Shown: positions 6,640-14,323 of the stretch, piece after piece
Numbering within the stretch: position 1 is the first letter of the stretch
How the letters are laid out: the number at the start of each line of letters is the position of its first letter
Assembly: GCF_022952855.1 (NCBI RefSeq)
Contig: NZ_JALJDX010000216.1
Span: forward strand, 62,001 to 126,000
Length of the DNA stretch: 64,000 nt
Source: Pseudomonas sp. RGM2987
GTDB lineage: Bacteria; Pseudomonadota; Gammaproteobacteria; Pseudomonadales; Pseudomonadaceae
Direction: 5' to 3'
Made by a program: the position numbers and the translations under genes
Notes under the pieces: model-generated
Databases searched by the model: none
What the model was told of the DNA's origin: nothing
What the model saw: only the letters and a program-made list of their open reading frames with translations

Positions 6640-8931
6640 CTAGATTGACGCAATCAACGCCATCTTAATTTCGTTTACAGCATATGGGAGCTGCTTCGCC
6701 ACAGACAAATCAATAGCACGCGGTGCAATTCTGGAAAATTTATCCTCATCGAAGAAATGAGAACCCGTTAGTTTTGCTCTAGCCAACAAGATCGCATAAG
6801 CAAAATAACCGTAGGCATGAATTTTTTCAAGCTGTTGCAAAGCCACGTCAGTAAAACCACTAAGCATTTTTAACCCCAATTCAACCTCCCCGATTTTCAA
6901 AGCAACCGTTGCGTAATTTGACTTATATATAATTTTAGACGAATCTTTATTTATGGCTTCCTGATGGTACTCCAGAGCTTTTTGATCAAGCCCCAAATTA
7001 CCAGCTATTAGCCCTCCAATATTAAATATAGACGCAGAGTCGACACCCAATTTTATTAGGCGATTGAAATCCGCATAAGCAACATCGTACGATTGCAATT
7101 TTCGCAGCTCCTGAAGCGTCTTCATGGCAACAGTTAAGCTAAAGTGACACGTCAAACTATCTTTTCCTCTCGCGAACTCCGACGCAGAAAATCGCGCCAA
7201 CTCTATTGCACCTTTTGGATCGAGGACAACACCCTCACTTTCTTGAATTTCTTGAATATCTACAGAACAAAAAATACCCACTGCAACTTCTAGCGCAGGA
7301 AACTCCATTGAAATCTCTTTGGCAAATTCAGATATCACTGATTCACTATACGACTCATCGACACCTACAATACATATTGACCCGCTATCTAATACCGCTA
7401 CAACATTATCGCTTGCAAATGAAACCTGCGCTCCTCTGTACAACCTTGCTAATGCTTTATTAAGAGCTGCCGTACCATACTTTCGCAAATACTCAGTCTC
7501 ACGCGTGAATCTTACAACTACAGCAAAAGGGGGTTCGGAATCATCGGATTTTTTTTCCACAAACTCTTGCAGAGTATGTATATCAGCACTTTTCAATGAC
7601 TCAGGACCGTACGGTAAATACTTGGAAGTATTAGGAAGTAGATGCCCGATACTTCCTGCCGGAATAGCCTCTAAATGCGATCCCACTTCAAGCTCAGCCT
7701 TTAAATTCTCAGATACGTCAACGAACGCAAAAGATATTTCAGGCTGAGTATTAAAAACGACTATTCTGCTACTTTCGACTCGCGGATATACCCCGAGCGT
7801 CCGCGTGGTTCGCCCGTCATTTACAAGAAATTTTTTCTTCCCTGTAAACGTAGGATGATAAACCTTAAACTCTTGCCCTATGCTAACACCAACATTAGAA
7901 CCTATATCAATCGCAACCACCCCTGTTTTAAAGTCATGCTCAACAACCCTTCCGCAACTAGACAAAATTTCATCATAAAATATAACTTGATTCCGCCCAG
8001 CTGCTTTAGCTCGATAGAGGGCCGTATCGGCCAAGTCCAATAGTCCAGCGGATACATCTTCCCCGGTATCTTTCTGAATGATACTAGTATGAAGTGCAAC
8101 TCCGATACTTGTTGAAACCCCACGATCTGGAATAGGAGGCGGAGTAAGTGCGGACAAGTTATCTTTCTTGCAAAGCCATTGCCATTCCACATCAGTTGGA
8201 AGCACATCATCACATATGCAAGCTCTAAATTGATTCGCCCACATTGAGAATTGATCTTTAGTCGCACTTGCCACCATTACAATAAGAAATTCCTCACCAG
8301 AGGGATGACCGATATAAATCGTAGCTTCTGACGTGATATCCTCTATACGCGACGCACACGACTCAAGGCGCTTGCCAAAAATTTTCAGCACCTGATCACC
8401 ATATAAATGCCCCCAAGTATCATTTACTTGTTTGAAATAGTCTATATCCAGAGCCATTACAGCCAATATTTTTGGCAGCTCACTTTCTTGGGCTTCAAAA
8501 CTTGATAATGAAGCGCCTTCAGTTTTAATCAATAATCCTCTTAAAATTTCTCTAAAGGCATCTTTCGCGAGCAAATGCGTCAAAGAATGATGTGACACTC
8601 TATAAGCATTAGAAGCACCTTCTTGGATTTTCTCTATTATGCTTCTGAATTTTTTCCGAGTTTCGGAACGTGGCGTTTTCTTAAACGTCAGGGATACAAC
8701 TGCATCATAATCTCTAAGATAGTACCTTGCAGTTAAGCTGCCTGCAGTATGATAAGCAACTTTTTCACCTTTAGAACGATCTAATCCTTGAACGACCGCC
8801 CCCGTTACAGCCCCGCCTTCTAGCTCCCGCCACTGGTCCTGTTCTTCATAATATATAGCACACTTAACAGAATACTGAGAAAGCTCTTTCACCAACTCTG
8901 ATTTTAGAGACTTTAACTTATCTAACTTCAT
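6640..8931 (-). CDS. Large GGDEF-domain (diguanylate cyclase-like) protein with C-terminal repeats
   Basis: 763 residues from the ATG at 8931, which follows AAAGGTGATGGC; a longer start at 8961 lacks such a site. A roughly 150-residue N-terminal region precedes a GGDEF domain (LDIDYFKQVNDTWGHLYGDQ, active-site loop SGEEF, STSIGVALH, ADTALYRAKAAGRNQV). Retention of GEEF and of the metal/substrate residues suggests c-di-GMP synthesis. The stretch between the two halves of the domain is unusually long. A beta-rich linker follows. Next is a segment around residues 480-580 (YGTAALNKALARLYRGA, VLDSGSICIVGVDE) that looks like a degenerate second cyclase fold. The C-terminus is TPR-like helical (LGLDQKALEYHQEAINKDSS). 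No membrane segment is visible. The gene is markedly AT-rich, suggesting acquisition by transfer. Confidence 0.75.
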   Translation of the reverse strand: MKLDKLKSLKSELVKELSQYSVKCAIYYEEQDQWRELEGGAVTGAVVQGLDRSKGEKVAYHTAGSLTARYYLRDYDAVVSLTFKKTPRSETRKKFRSIIEKIQEGASNAYRVSHHSLTHLLAKDAFREILRGLLIKTEGASLSSFEAQESELPKILAVMALDIDYFKQVNDTWGHLYGDQVLKIFGKRLESCASRIEDITSEATIYIGHPSGEEFLIVMVASATKDQFSMWANQFRACICDDVLPTDVEWQWLCKKDNLSALTPPPIPDRGVSTSIGVALHTSIIQKDTGEDVSAGLLDLADTALYRAKAAGRNQVIFYDEILSSCGRVVEHDFKTGVVAIDIGSNVGVSIGQEFKVYHPTFTGKKKFLVNDGRTTRTLGVYPRVESSRIVVFNTQPEISFAFVDVSENLKAELEVGSHLEAIPAGSIGHLLPNTSKYLPYGPESLKSADIHTLQEFVEKKSDDSEPPFAVVVRFTRETEYLRKYGTAALNKALARLYRGAQVSFASDNVVAVLDSGSICIVGVDESYSESVISEFAKEISMEFPALEVAVGIFCSVDIQEIQESEGVVLDPKGAIELARFSASEFARGKDSLTCHFSLTVAMKTLQELRKLQSYDVAYADFNRLIKLGVDSASIFNIGGLIAGNLGLDQKALEYHQEAINKDSSKIIYKSNYATVALKIGEVELGLKMLSGFTDVALQQLEKIHAYGYFAYAILLARAKLTGSHFFDEDKFSRIAPRAIDLSVAKQLPYAVNEIKMALIASI

Positions 8932-9015
8932 GCCATCACCTTTAACAGACTGCCCACGCACCTAATTTTTAGAGACAACCTTACTAGACATCACGCAAAA
9001 GAAGAATTTATTTAA

Positions 9016-9354
9016 TTATAGCCACTTCAACTTTCTTGCAAAAAACCACATACGGGGAGTACTTGGGGTCATGGATGTTTGGGCTAGGCATAGGGAGCCA
9101 AATTGGTCCTCAAAAAAACTAGCCAAGGGGAGAATGAACGCAGCGATACCCGACGTGACCAAAAGTCGACGCCATGTCTTGCCAGCAGTGGGAGCGGAGA
9201 CGGCTATTGCGAGTGCAAGAATCCATGTTACGAAGAAAACAATTGCGCCAGCCCCTCCACCAGCTCTTGGTGATGCAGCCACGGCAATGTCCACAACTGT
9301 CGAAACAAGAATGGCTAATATCAACCCCGCGACCAACCCTGCAAGAATATTCAT
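9016..9354 (-). CDS. Hypothetical small membrane protein
   Basis: 112 residues starting MNILAGLVAGLILAILVST, with an AGGAG site upstream of the ATG at 9354. Three hydrophobic segments are visible: residues 3-27, 37-55 (AIVFFVTWILALAIAVSAP) and 65-82 (RLLVTSGIAAFILPLASF). The C-terminal tail is polar and basic. No family was recognised. It sits alone between the GGDEF gene and the DUF6124 repeat region. Confidence 0.55.
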   Translation of the reverse strand: MNILAGLVAGLILAILVSTVVDIAVAASPRAGGGAGAIVFFVTWILALAIAVSAPTAGKTWRRLLVTSGIAAFILPLASFFEDQFGSLCLAQTSMTPSTPRMWFFARKLKWL

Positions 9355-9532
9355 CCTGAACTCCTGTCTGCACCGCGCCGAATATGATCGACTGAGGTAT
9401 AGCAGCAAAAAGCCACTGCTGCCCTGCGAACATCTGTCACACCTCAGCTAGCAGGAAAAAAGCTCGCATGGATGAAGAATGCGGACCTTTGAGTCCTCAG
9501 GCTTGCTGAAGCACTCAACCTCCCTCGGATAC

Positions 9533-9563
9533 AAAAAAGGCCTTGCTGGGCAAGACCTTTTTT
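9533..9563. terminator. Bidirectional terminator downstream of the DUF6124 pseudogene
   Basis: AAAAAAGGCCTTGC and GCAAGACCTTTTTT form a hairpin flanked by A and T runs on both sides, so it can act on either strand. It closely resembles the hairpins after tRNA-Leu and after hicB. Confidence 0.8.
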
Positions 9564-9591
9564 AATCCGGGCGGCACGTAGCTCTGCCGCC

Positions 9592-9950
9592 CTATCTCAC
9601 CTCAACAATATCCAACGCCCGATTCGCCATCAGCTCACTCAGCTCAATAACCTGCTGAATCCCCAACGCCATACGCCGTCGCGATCCATCCAGATCGGAC
9701 GCCAGATCACCAATCATGGCATTGGCCGAAGCCAGGTTCTCACTGAGACCGGCAAGCAAACACTCAGAATCCACATCAGCCGCGATGCGAAAAATAGTGT
9801 TGGGATTGTCAGACGTTTCTTTCTGAGGCTTGGGTTTGAGGTAGAAGTCCAACGCTCGCGTGGCTGCGTCGTCGAGTTCTTTTTTCCTGGCGGACTGGAC
9901 GCGGGATACGGAGTCGTCTGTCCCTGGGGGATTTGGAGTAACTTTGCCAT
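9592..9950 (-). pseudogene. DUF6124 family gene, first copy, frameshifted near the start
   Basis: The downstream frame (9592-9852 and further towards 9940) matches the intact copy at 11008-11367 almost residue for residue (KPKPQKETSDNPNTIFRIAA, SECLLAGLSENLASANAM, VIELSELMANRALDIVEVR). The ATG at 9950 is followed by GCAAAGTT where the intact copy has GCAAAAGTT. One A is missing in the second or third codon, so the normal start leads into the wrong frame (MAKLLQIPQGQTTPYPAS). Translation could only yield a short product from an internal TTG at 9852. This is a recent-looking decay event. Confidence 0.75.
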
Positions 9951-9983
9951 CTACTTAGGTTCCTGTAGGTGAGGCTGAAACCT

Positions 9984-10260
9984 CCTCGCGACTAAACGAG
10001 GGGGCGGCAGCTGTACGCAGGTTAGTCGACCGGTGAACCTAAGAATCCCGGCGCGCCCGAGGGCGCCCTGCGCACAGCCACCATCGATACAGGAACAGCA
10101 AAGCCTGACGGACAGGGGCGTGATACGCCTTAGGTTGAGACGGGCGACTAAACCCGATCACTGATGAGCAGTGACAGGACTCAAACTACCGACGCAGCCC
10201 AGGGCGCACAAGCCGGCGGATTCTGGCGTAGTTGTAGGCAAAGGCGCAAGGCGATGTCGG
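9984..10260 (-). repeat. Structured leader-like repeat, copy 1
   Basis: This 277-bp segment matches copy 2 (11401-11672) along most of its length and copy 3 (12622-12735) in its proximal half. It contains the recurrent box GCGACTAAAC twice (near 9987 and 10143), an opposing GTTAGTCG and the hairpin TCACTG/CAGTGA. It fills most of the 397-bp space between the DUF6124 pseudogene and hicA and lies directly upstream of the pseudogene start on the minus strand. A 5' leader RNA or a mobile repeat are both possible. Confidence 0.6.
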
Positions 10261-10313
10261 GCGATAAGGCGAAAGCCGGATCGACGCGGATATTCTGACT
10301 TCCGAACTGGCTA

Positions 10314-10341
10314 GATAGTGCTATCTTCTTTTGATAGCATC
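10314..10341 (+). promoter_or_regulatory. Palindromic operator in front of hicAB
   Basis: The perfect palindrome GATAGTGCTATC (10314-10325) is followed 7 bp later by a further half-site GATAGCATC (10333-10341), immediately upstream of the hicA ATG. HicB-type antitoxins with a ribbon-helix-helix tail normally bind such repeats to repress their own operon. The role is inferred from position. Confidence 0.6.
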
Positions 10342-10347
10342 AGACGC

Positions 10348-10602
10348 ATGAAAAACAGGCACCGGAAAACCCTTGAAGCGATCCACCGCACGCCAACGAG
10401 CGCGGCGATAGTGTTTGCTGACATTGAAGCCTTGGTGATTCATTTGGGTGGCCAAGTGCTGGAGCGCGAAGGTTCGCGAATCAAGCTGGTGCTGGGTGGG
10501 GCCCAATGGCGTTGCCATCGGCCACACCCAGGGAAAGAGGCCAAGAAATATCAGGTAGAAGAGGCTCGCGAATTTTTCCAGCGGGCAGGAGTTGAGCTAT
10601 GA
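10348..10602 (+). CDS. hicA: HicA-family mRNA interferase toxin
   Basis: 84 residues (MKNRHRKTLEAIHRTPTSAA...). The dsRBD-like HicA fold is recognisable from FADIEALVIHLGGQVLEREGSRIKLVL, the basic segment CHRPHPGKEAKKYQVEEARE and the end FFQRAGVEL. Many HicA proteins have GSH at the catalytic position. Here it is GSR, as in the larger HicA subgroup that keeps a downstream HRPHP motif. The stop overlaps the hicB start (ATGA). The ATG at 10348 was chosen over an upstream TTG because it follows the operator. It cleaves mRNA when released from HicB. Confidence 0.85.
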   Translation: MKNRHRKTLEAIHRTPTSAAIVFADIEALVIHLGGQVLEREGSRIKLVLGGAQWRCHRPHPGKEAKKYQVEEAREFFQRAGVEL

Positions 10603-10931
10603 ACAGCATGACCTATAAGGGCTATACAGCCCGAATTGAGTTTGATGAACGTGACGACATCTTCGTCGGTCGGATTCTGGGCGTGCGGGACATTATCAGT
10701 TTTCACGCTGATTCCGTGACCGAGCTACGCGCCGAGTTTGCCAGTGCCGTTGAGGATTACCTGGCGGACTGTGCCGAGCAAGGCGTCAGCCCTGAGAAGC
10801 CTGCCTCCGGCAAGGTGATGCTGCGCATTCGTCCTGAGGTGCATGCTGCCGCTACCATTGCAGCTCAAACCGCCGGTAAAAGCCTGAACCAGTGGGCTGA
10901 TGAGGTGTTTGAGCGCGCAGCGCACGTCTAA
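10599..10931 (+). CDS. hicB: HicB-family antitoxin
   Basis: 110 residues. The N-terminal HicB RNase-H-like domain is seen as YKGYTARIEFDERDDIFVGRILGVRDIISFHADSVTELRAEF, followed by a ribbon-helix-helix-type tail (KVMLRIRPEVHAAATIAAQ, KSLNQWADEVFERAA). It neutralises HicA and probably represses the operon through the palindrome upstream of hicA. The 4-bp overlap with hicA gives coupled translation. An alternative start at Met4 is possible. Confidence 0.9.
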   Translation: MNSMTYKGYTARIEFDERDDIFVGRILGVRDIISFHADSVTELRAEFASAVEDYLADCAEQGVSPEKPASGKVMLRIRPEVHAAATIAAQTAGKSLNQWADEVFERAAHV

Positions 10932-10952
10932 CGTAGGTACACGGATTGATTG

Positions 10953-10980
10953 AAAAAGGTCTTGCCGAGCAAGACCTTTC
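10953..10980. terminator. Bidirectional terminator between hicB and the DUF6124 gene
   Basis: AAAAAGGTCTTGC and GCAAGACCTTT form a hairpin with a short CGA loop. It lies between the convergent hicB and DUF6124 genes and can serve both. Confidence 0.8.
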
Positions 10981-11007
10981 TTCTTGTTGCTGAACGCCGC
11001 CGGCCCG

Positions 11008-11367
11008 CTACCTCACCTCAACAATATCCAACGCCCGATTCGCCATCAGCTCACTCAGCTCAATCACCTGCTGAATCCCCAACGCCACACGCCGTCGCGA
11101 TCCGTCCAGATCAGACGCCAAGTCACCGAGCATGGCATTGGCCGAAGCCAGGTTCTCACTGAGACCGGCAAGCAAACACTCAGAATCCACATCAGCCGCG
11201 ATGCGAAAAATAGTGTTGGGATTGTCAGACGTTTCTTTCTGAGGCTTGGGCTTGAGGTAGTGATCCAACGCTCGCGTAGCTGCGTCGTCGAGTTCTTTTT
11301 TCCGGGCGGACTGGACGCGGGATACAGCTTCGTCTGTCCCTGGGGGATATGGAGTAACTTTTGCCAT
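11008..11367 (-). CDS. DUF6124 family protein
   Basis: 119 residues starting MAKVTPYPPGTDEAVSRVQ. It has the family layout: a short variable N-terminus, KKELDDAATRALDHYL, a proline/lysine linker, then a helical block (LLAGLSENLASANAMLGDLA...GIQQVIELSELMANRALD). The family is common in Pseudomonas and has no known function as far as I recall. An ATG at 11367 was preferred over one 30 bases upstream because this is where family members begin (MxKVTPNPP). A nearly identical frameshifted copy lies at 9592-9950, and both have the same repeat upstream. Confidence 0.85.
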   Translation of the reverse strand: MAKVTPYPPGTDEAVSRVQSARKKELDDAATRALDHYLKPKPQKETSDNPNTIFRIAADVDSECLLAGLSENLASANAMLGDLASDLDGSRRRVALGIQQVIELSELMANRALDIVEVR

Positions 11368-11400
11368 CGTCTTGCTTCCTGTAGTTGGAGCCATCACCCG

Positions 11401-11672
11401 CTCGCGACTAAACGATGGGAGGCAGCTGTACGCAGGTTAGTCGACCGGGGAAACAAGAAACCGGCGCGTCCGAGGACGCCCTGCGCACAGCCACCATCGA
11501 GTGCAGGATGGGAATCCTGACTGGATGACGCCTTGCACAACCTGTTTCACACTGGGCGACTAAACCCGATCACTGATGAGCAGTGACGGGAATCAAACTA
11601 CCGACGCAGCCCAGGGCGCACAAGCCGGCGGATTCTGGCGTAGTTGTAGGCAAAGGCGCAAGGCGATGTCGG
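11401..11672 (-). repeat. Structured leader-like repeat, copy 2 (best preserved)
   Basis: Begins 33 bases upstream of the DUF6124 ATG. It carries GCGACTAAAC at 11404-11413 and 11556-11565, the opposing GTTAGTCG at 11436-11443, and the hairpin TCACTG-ATGAG-CAGTGA at 11570-11586. It also has a GC-rich segment (GGCGCGTCCGAGGACGCC) shared by all three copies. Copy 1 matches along the whole length and copy 3 over the first 110 or so bases. No convincing ORF is conserved, so RNA or DNA structure is the likelier conserved feature. Confidence 0.6.
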
Positions 11673-11760
11673 CTGCGCGTGGGAGGAAGGAGCTGATGGC
11701 GCCACGGACGTCAGCCAACTCTGACGCTGCTTTCTCTTCGACGGGCGTCAGCGATGATTT

Positions 11761-11815
11761 GCGGGCATTCTGAAGGGCAACGTTCAGTTGGCAGAGCTGT
11801 TCATCTGCTGAAGCT
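11761..11815 (-). pseudogene. Duplicated 3' tail of the merR gene
   Basis: GTTCAGTTGGCAGAGCTGTT and the following CATCTGCTGAAGCTCAAG repeat, with few changes, the end of the merR gene at 12763-12800 and the bases just after it. The remainder of merR is missing. With copy 2 of the leader-like repeat beside it, this marks an old partial duplication. The rest of the 482-bp gap up to the lipoprotein gene shows no gene. Confidence 0.65.
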
Positions 11816-11849
11816 CAAGTGGTAGCCCGGTCGGCTAGTTCCTGACCGA

Positions 11850-12545
11850 TCACTGTTTCATCCGCTCCACGAGCTTGCTGACAGCCAAATCAGCCACATG
11901 CGTAAAGGCTGCACGGGCCGCTTCGGGATCGGTCGCGTATTGCTCGGGGGTATAGGCGATGGTGTTGTCCTCAGTGAAAGCCGAGACGGTATCAAAGTTG
12001 CGCCACACCGATGTACCGTCACGTTTCATGGAACCGTTCACGCCGACAACAGGGTAAAGCACGGTGCTGAAATTTTTCAGGCTCAGCCCCCATTGCATCA
12101 CGAGAATTTCAACTTCGGCGTCCGCTTTCTCGCTCTCAGCCACAATGGTAAAGAGACGCTCGCGTTTTATGCGCTCCTCAAAGCTTGCACGGACCAATTT
12201 GCCCAGATCTATGTCATGAGCCCGCAGGTTATTCAGGATCGCTTGAGAAATATCAGCTGTCGCACCGTCGGCTACCTTGGTCCCCGCTACAGAACCCGCA
12301 CCGGCCAATGCGCTTGTGCCCGCGCTGGAAGCACCAGCAGCCATACCGGTTGCTGCACCAGTTCCCGCGCCCAAGCCTGCGCCCCACGCCTGGGTCATAC
12401 TGGTGTACTTGAAGTTATCCACCGCAAAATACACCGGAAGGATCTTGATTGTTTTGATCTGCTGACGATCTTCAACACTCAAGTTCTTGGTTACGCACCC
12501 CGACAGTAATGCGAGGGCAAGCACTGCGAAAATTAGCTTTTTCAT
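11850..12545 (-). CDS. Putative lipoprotein
   Basis: 231 residues. The N-terminus MKKLIFAVLALALLSGCVTK is a lipoprotein signal peptide with lipobox LLSGC, so the mature protein would be anchored by its Cys. A glycine/alanine-rich stretch around residues 58-90 (GAGLGAGTGAATGMAAGASS) resembles the glycine-zipper segments of outer-membrane lipoproteins. The C-terminal half is a mixed alpha/beta domain (IKRERLFTIVAESEKADAEV). No named family was recognised. The ATG at 12545 was chosen because it begins the signal peptide, although no strong ribosome site precedes it. Copy 3 of the leader-like repeat lies upstream. Confidence 0.7.
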   Translation of the reverse strand: MKKLIFAVLALALLSGCVTKNLSVEDRQQIKTIKILPVYFAVDNFKYTSMTQAWGAGLGAGTGAATGMAAGASSAGTSALAGAGSVAGTKVADGATADISQAILNNLRAHDIDLGKLVRASFEERIKRERLFTIVAESEKADAEVEILVMQWGLSLKNFSTVLYPVVGVNGSMKRDGTSVWRNFDTVSAFTEDNTIAYTPEQYATDPEAARAAFTHVADLAVSKLVERMKQ

Positions 12546-12621
12546 TTGATTGGACGTCATTGGTAGGTAGCTGAAGTATCGTCCCAATAAGGGCTTTCTT
12601 GAGTTAGATCGGACTCACCCG

Positions 12622-12735
12622 CTGGCGGCTAAACGATGGGATGGGAGGCGACTGGACGCAGGTTAGCAGACCGGGGAAACAAGAAACCGGCGCGTCCGGG
12701 GACGCCCTGCGCACAGCCACCATCGAGTGCAGGAT
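12622..12735 (-). repeat. Structured leader-like repeat, copy 3 (short)
   Basis: Matches the first 110 or so bases of copies 1 and 2 (GGCTAAACGATGGGA, CGCAGGTTAG, GAAACAAGAAACCGGCGCGT, CTGCGCACAGCCACCATCGA) and then stops abruptly at the region that follows merR. The distal half with the TCACTG/CAGTGA hairpin is absent. It lies upstream of the lipoprotein gene in the same orientation that the other copies have towards their DUF6124 genes. Confidence 0.6.
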
Positions 12736-12762
12736 AGGTGCGGGCCTTCTGAAGAACAACGT

Positions 12763-13152
12763 TCAGTTGGCAGCGCTGTTCATCTGCTGAAGCTCAAGCT
12801 GCCTGGCAGCACTGGCCTCAAGGTTCGCACGCTCCTGATCCAGATACTGATAAATGTCTTGAAGGCTGGCGATTTTCTGTTTGATCTCCGCCATCTTCTT
12901 TTCAATCAGCTTGGCACCGTCAGCGCAGTCGATTAGCTGGTTGCGCTGCGCATTCAGGATCTCGCCTATTTCCCCCAAGGAAAATCCCATGCTTTGGGCG
13001 CGCTGGATAAAGTCCAGGTCTTGCAGGGTTTGCGCTGAGTAATCGCGATAGTTGTTGGTTCGCCGCAGTGGTGAGATCAGACCGATTTGCTCGTAGTAAC
13101 GCAGCGTATGGCGGCTGGCGCCGCTGCGGGCTTCGAGTTCGCCGATTTTCAT
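12763..13152 (-). CDS. MerR-family transcriptional regulator
   Basis: 129 residues. The N-terminal winged helix is MKIGELEARSGASRHTLRYYEQIGLISPLRRTNNYRDY, followed by the FIQRAQSMGFSLGEIGEIL helix and a long coiled coil (KLIEKKMAEIKQKIASLQDIYQYLDQERANLE). There is no metal-binding Cys pair of the CueR/MerR type (only one Cys, in IDCADG), so an organic effector or redox cue is likelier. It is divergent from the NAD-dependent reductase gene, with a MerR-type operator between them. Confidence 0.92.
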   Translation of the reverse strand: MKIGELEARSGASRHTLRYYEQIGLISPLRRTNNYRDYSAQTLQDLDFIQRAQSMGFSLGEIGEILNAQRNQLIDCADGAKLIEKKMAEIKQKIASLQDIYQYLDQERANLEASAARQLELQQMNSAAN

Positions 13153-13163
13153 GAAAACACCGC

Positions 13164-13195
13164 TTGACTGTAGAGTTGGGTCGACAGTTTACGCT
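13164..13195 (+). promoter_or_regulatory. MerR-type operator/promoter for the reductase gene
   Basis: A dyad ACTGTAGA (13167-13174) / TCGACAGT (13181-13188), with one mismatch between arms, lies between a TTGACT -35 box (13164-13169) and a TTTACGCT -10 region. The 19-20 bp spacing is the long spacing that MerR regulators correct when they activate transcription. It lies between the divergent merR and reductase starts. Confidence 0.65.
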
Positions 13196-13225
13196 TGGCT
13201 TCTCACCTTAACCAGGAGCAAGGAA

Positions 13226-14293
13226 ATGAGCGTGGAATGCTTTGTCACGGGGGGTACCGGCTTTATTGGTCAGCATTTGGTGGCGAACCTGAGTGCCAAA
13301 GGTCACACCGTTTGGGTGTTGATGCGTCGCCCGGAGCGACTGGCGGCACTGCGCGAGCAAGTCGACTATTTGGGCGGGGACGCATCCTGGGTATTTGCCG
13401 TGGCTGGTGATCTGGAACAGGACAACCTCGGGCTGAGTCTTGCTGACCGGGAAGTGCTCAGGCAGGCCAAAGTGGTGTTCCACCTGGGCGCGCACTTCGC
13501 TTGGGGGCTGTCACTGGAGCAGGCTCGGGCGGTGAATGTGGAAGGGGCGAAGCGCGTAGCGCTGTTGGCGGCTGAGCAAAACAGCCGGTTGGTGATGATC
13601 GGCGGCTACATGCTGAAGAATCTTGAACATCTGCAACGCATCGGCATAGATCCTCGTTGTCCAGAGCTGACGGATTGGCCTGCGGTCTATCGGCGTGTCG
13701 GTAGTTACGAGGCGAGCAAGCTGGAGGCGCATTTTGCGACCCTGGCGCTCATGTCCGTCCAGGGCGGGGAGATGACCGTGGTCCACCCCTCGACCGTGTG
13801 TGGCCACAGCCGCACGGGGCATATCCTTGACGGTCAGCCGCTGGTGGCGCTAATACGCAATCTGGTGCAGGGGAAGCTGACCGCAGTGCCCGGTACCGCC
13901 GAGCACTGGCTGCCGATGGTCACCGTGGATTACCTGGTTGAGCTGGTGGCGGTCAGTGCTTTTGATCCTGCCATGGCGGGCCAGGAACTGTTGGCGCTGG
14001 ATGCCCAGACGCCCAACTTGCGAGAACTCCTGGCAGAGGTGGCGCAACCCATTGGCCTGAAGTCTCCCAAGCATTACATGCCGCTGCGATTGCTGAAGTG
14101 GCTACTGAAGATTCCTCCCGTCGCGCGGTTCATGAATACCAACGCCGAAGCCTTGGACTTTATCCAGACCACGCGTTTTGATACGGCGGCGGTCGAGCAA
14201 TTTGCCAACCGGCATGGAATAGCCAAACCGGATATACGGCAGTCTTTGCAGAACACTGCAACGTTCGTCCACTCAATATTGCCTAGAAGATAA
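13226..14293 (+). CDS. NAD-dependent epimerase/dehydratase-type reductase (extended SDR)
   Basis: 355 residues from the ATG at 13226, which follows AGGAGCAAGGAA. The N-terminus has the extended-SDR Rossmann motif (CFVTGGTGFIGQHLVANL). The active-site region shows YRRVGSYEASKLEAHF, giving a Tyr/Lys pair in YEASK, and then VVHPSTVCGHSRTGH. Members act on carbonyl or sugar substrates with NAD(P)H; the substrate here is unknown. The gene is divergent from merR and is its probable target. The frame extends upstream to 13151 but would read through the operator. Confidence 0.82.
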   Translation: MSVECFVTGGTGFIGQHLVANLSAKGHTVWVLMRRPERLAALREQVDYLGGDASWVFAVAGDLEQDNLGLSLADREVLRQAKVVFHLGAHFAWGLSLEQARAVNVEGAKRVALLAAEQNSRLVMIGGYMLKNLEHLQRIGIDPRCPELTDWPAVYRRVGSYEASKLEAHFATLALMSVQGGEMTVVHPSTVCGHSRTGHILDGQPLVALIRNLVQGKLTAVPGTAEHWLPMVTVDYLVELVAVSAFDPAMAGQELLALDAQTPNLRELLAEVAQPIGLKSPKHYMPLRLLKWLLKIPPVARFMNTNAEALDFIQTTRFDTAAVEQFANRHGIAKPDIRQSLQNTATFVHSILPRR

Positions 14294-14323
14294 GGCACGC
14301 TGACTTATCCCTCAGGGGAGGAA

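Noticed and set aside
11401..11672. Integron attC site in the leader-like repeats
   Set aside because: GACTAAAC/GTTAGTC do not fit the RYYYAAC/GTTRRRY core sites, and no integrase is in the window.
11576..11773. 65-codon ORF inside repeat copy 2 and the merR tail region
   Set aside because: It reads through the repeat, and the same reading frame is not preserved in copy 1.
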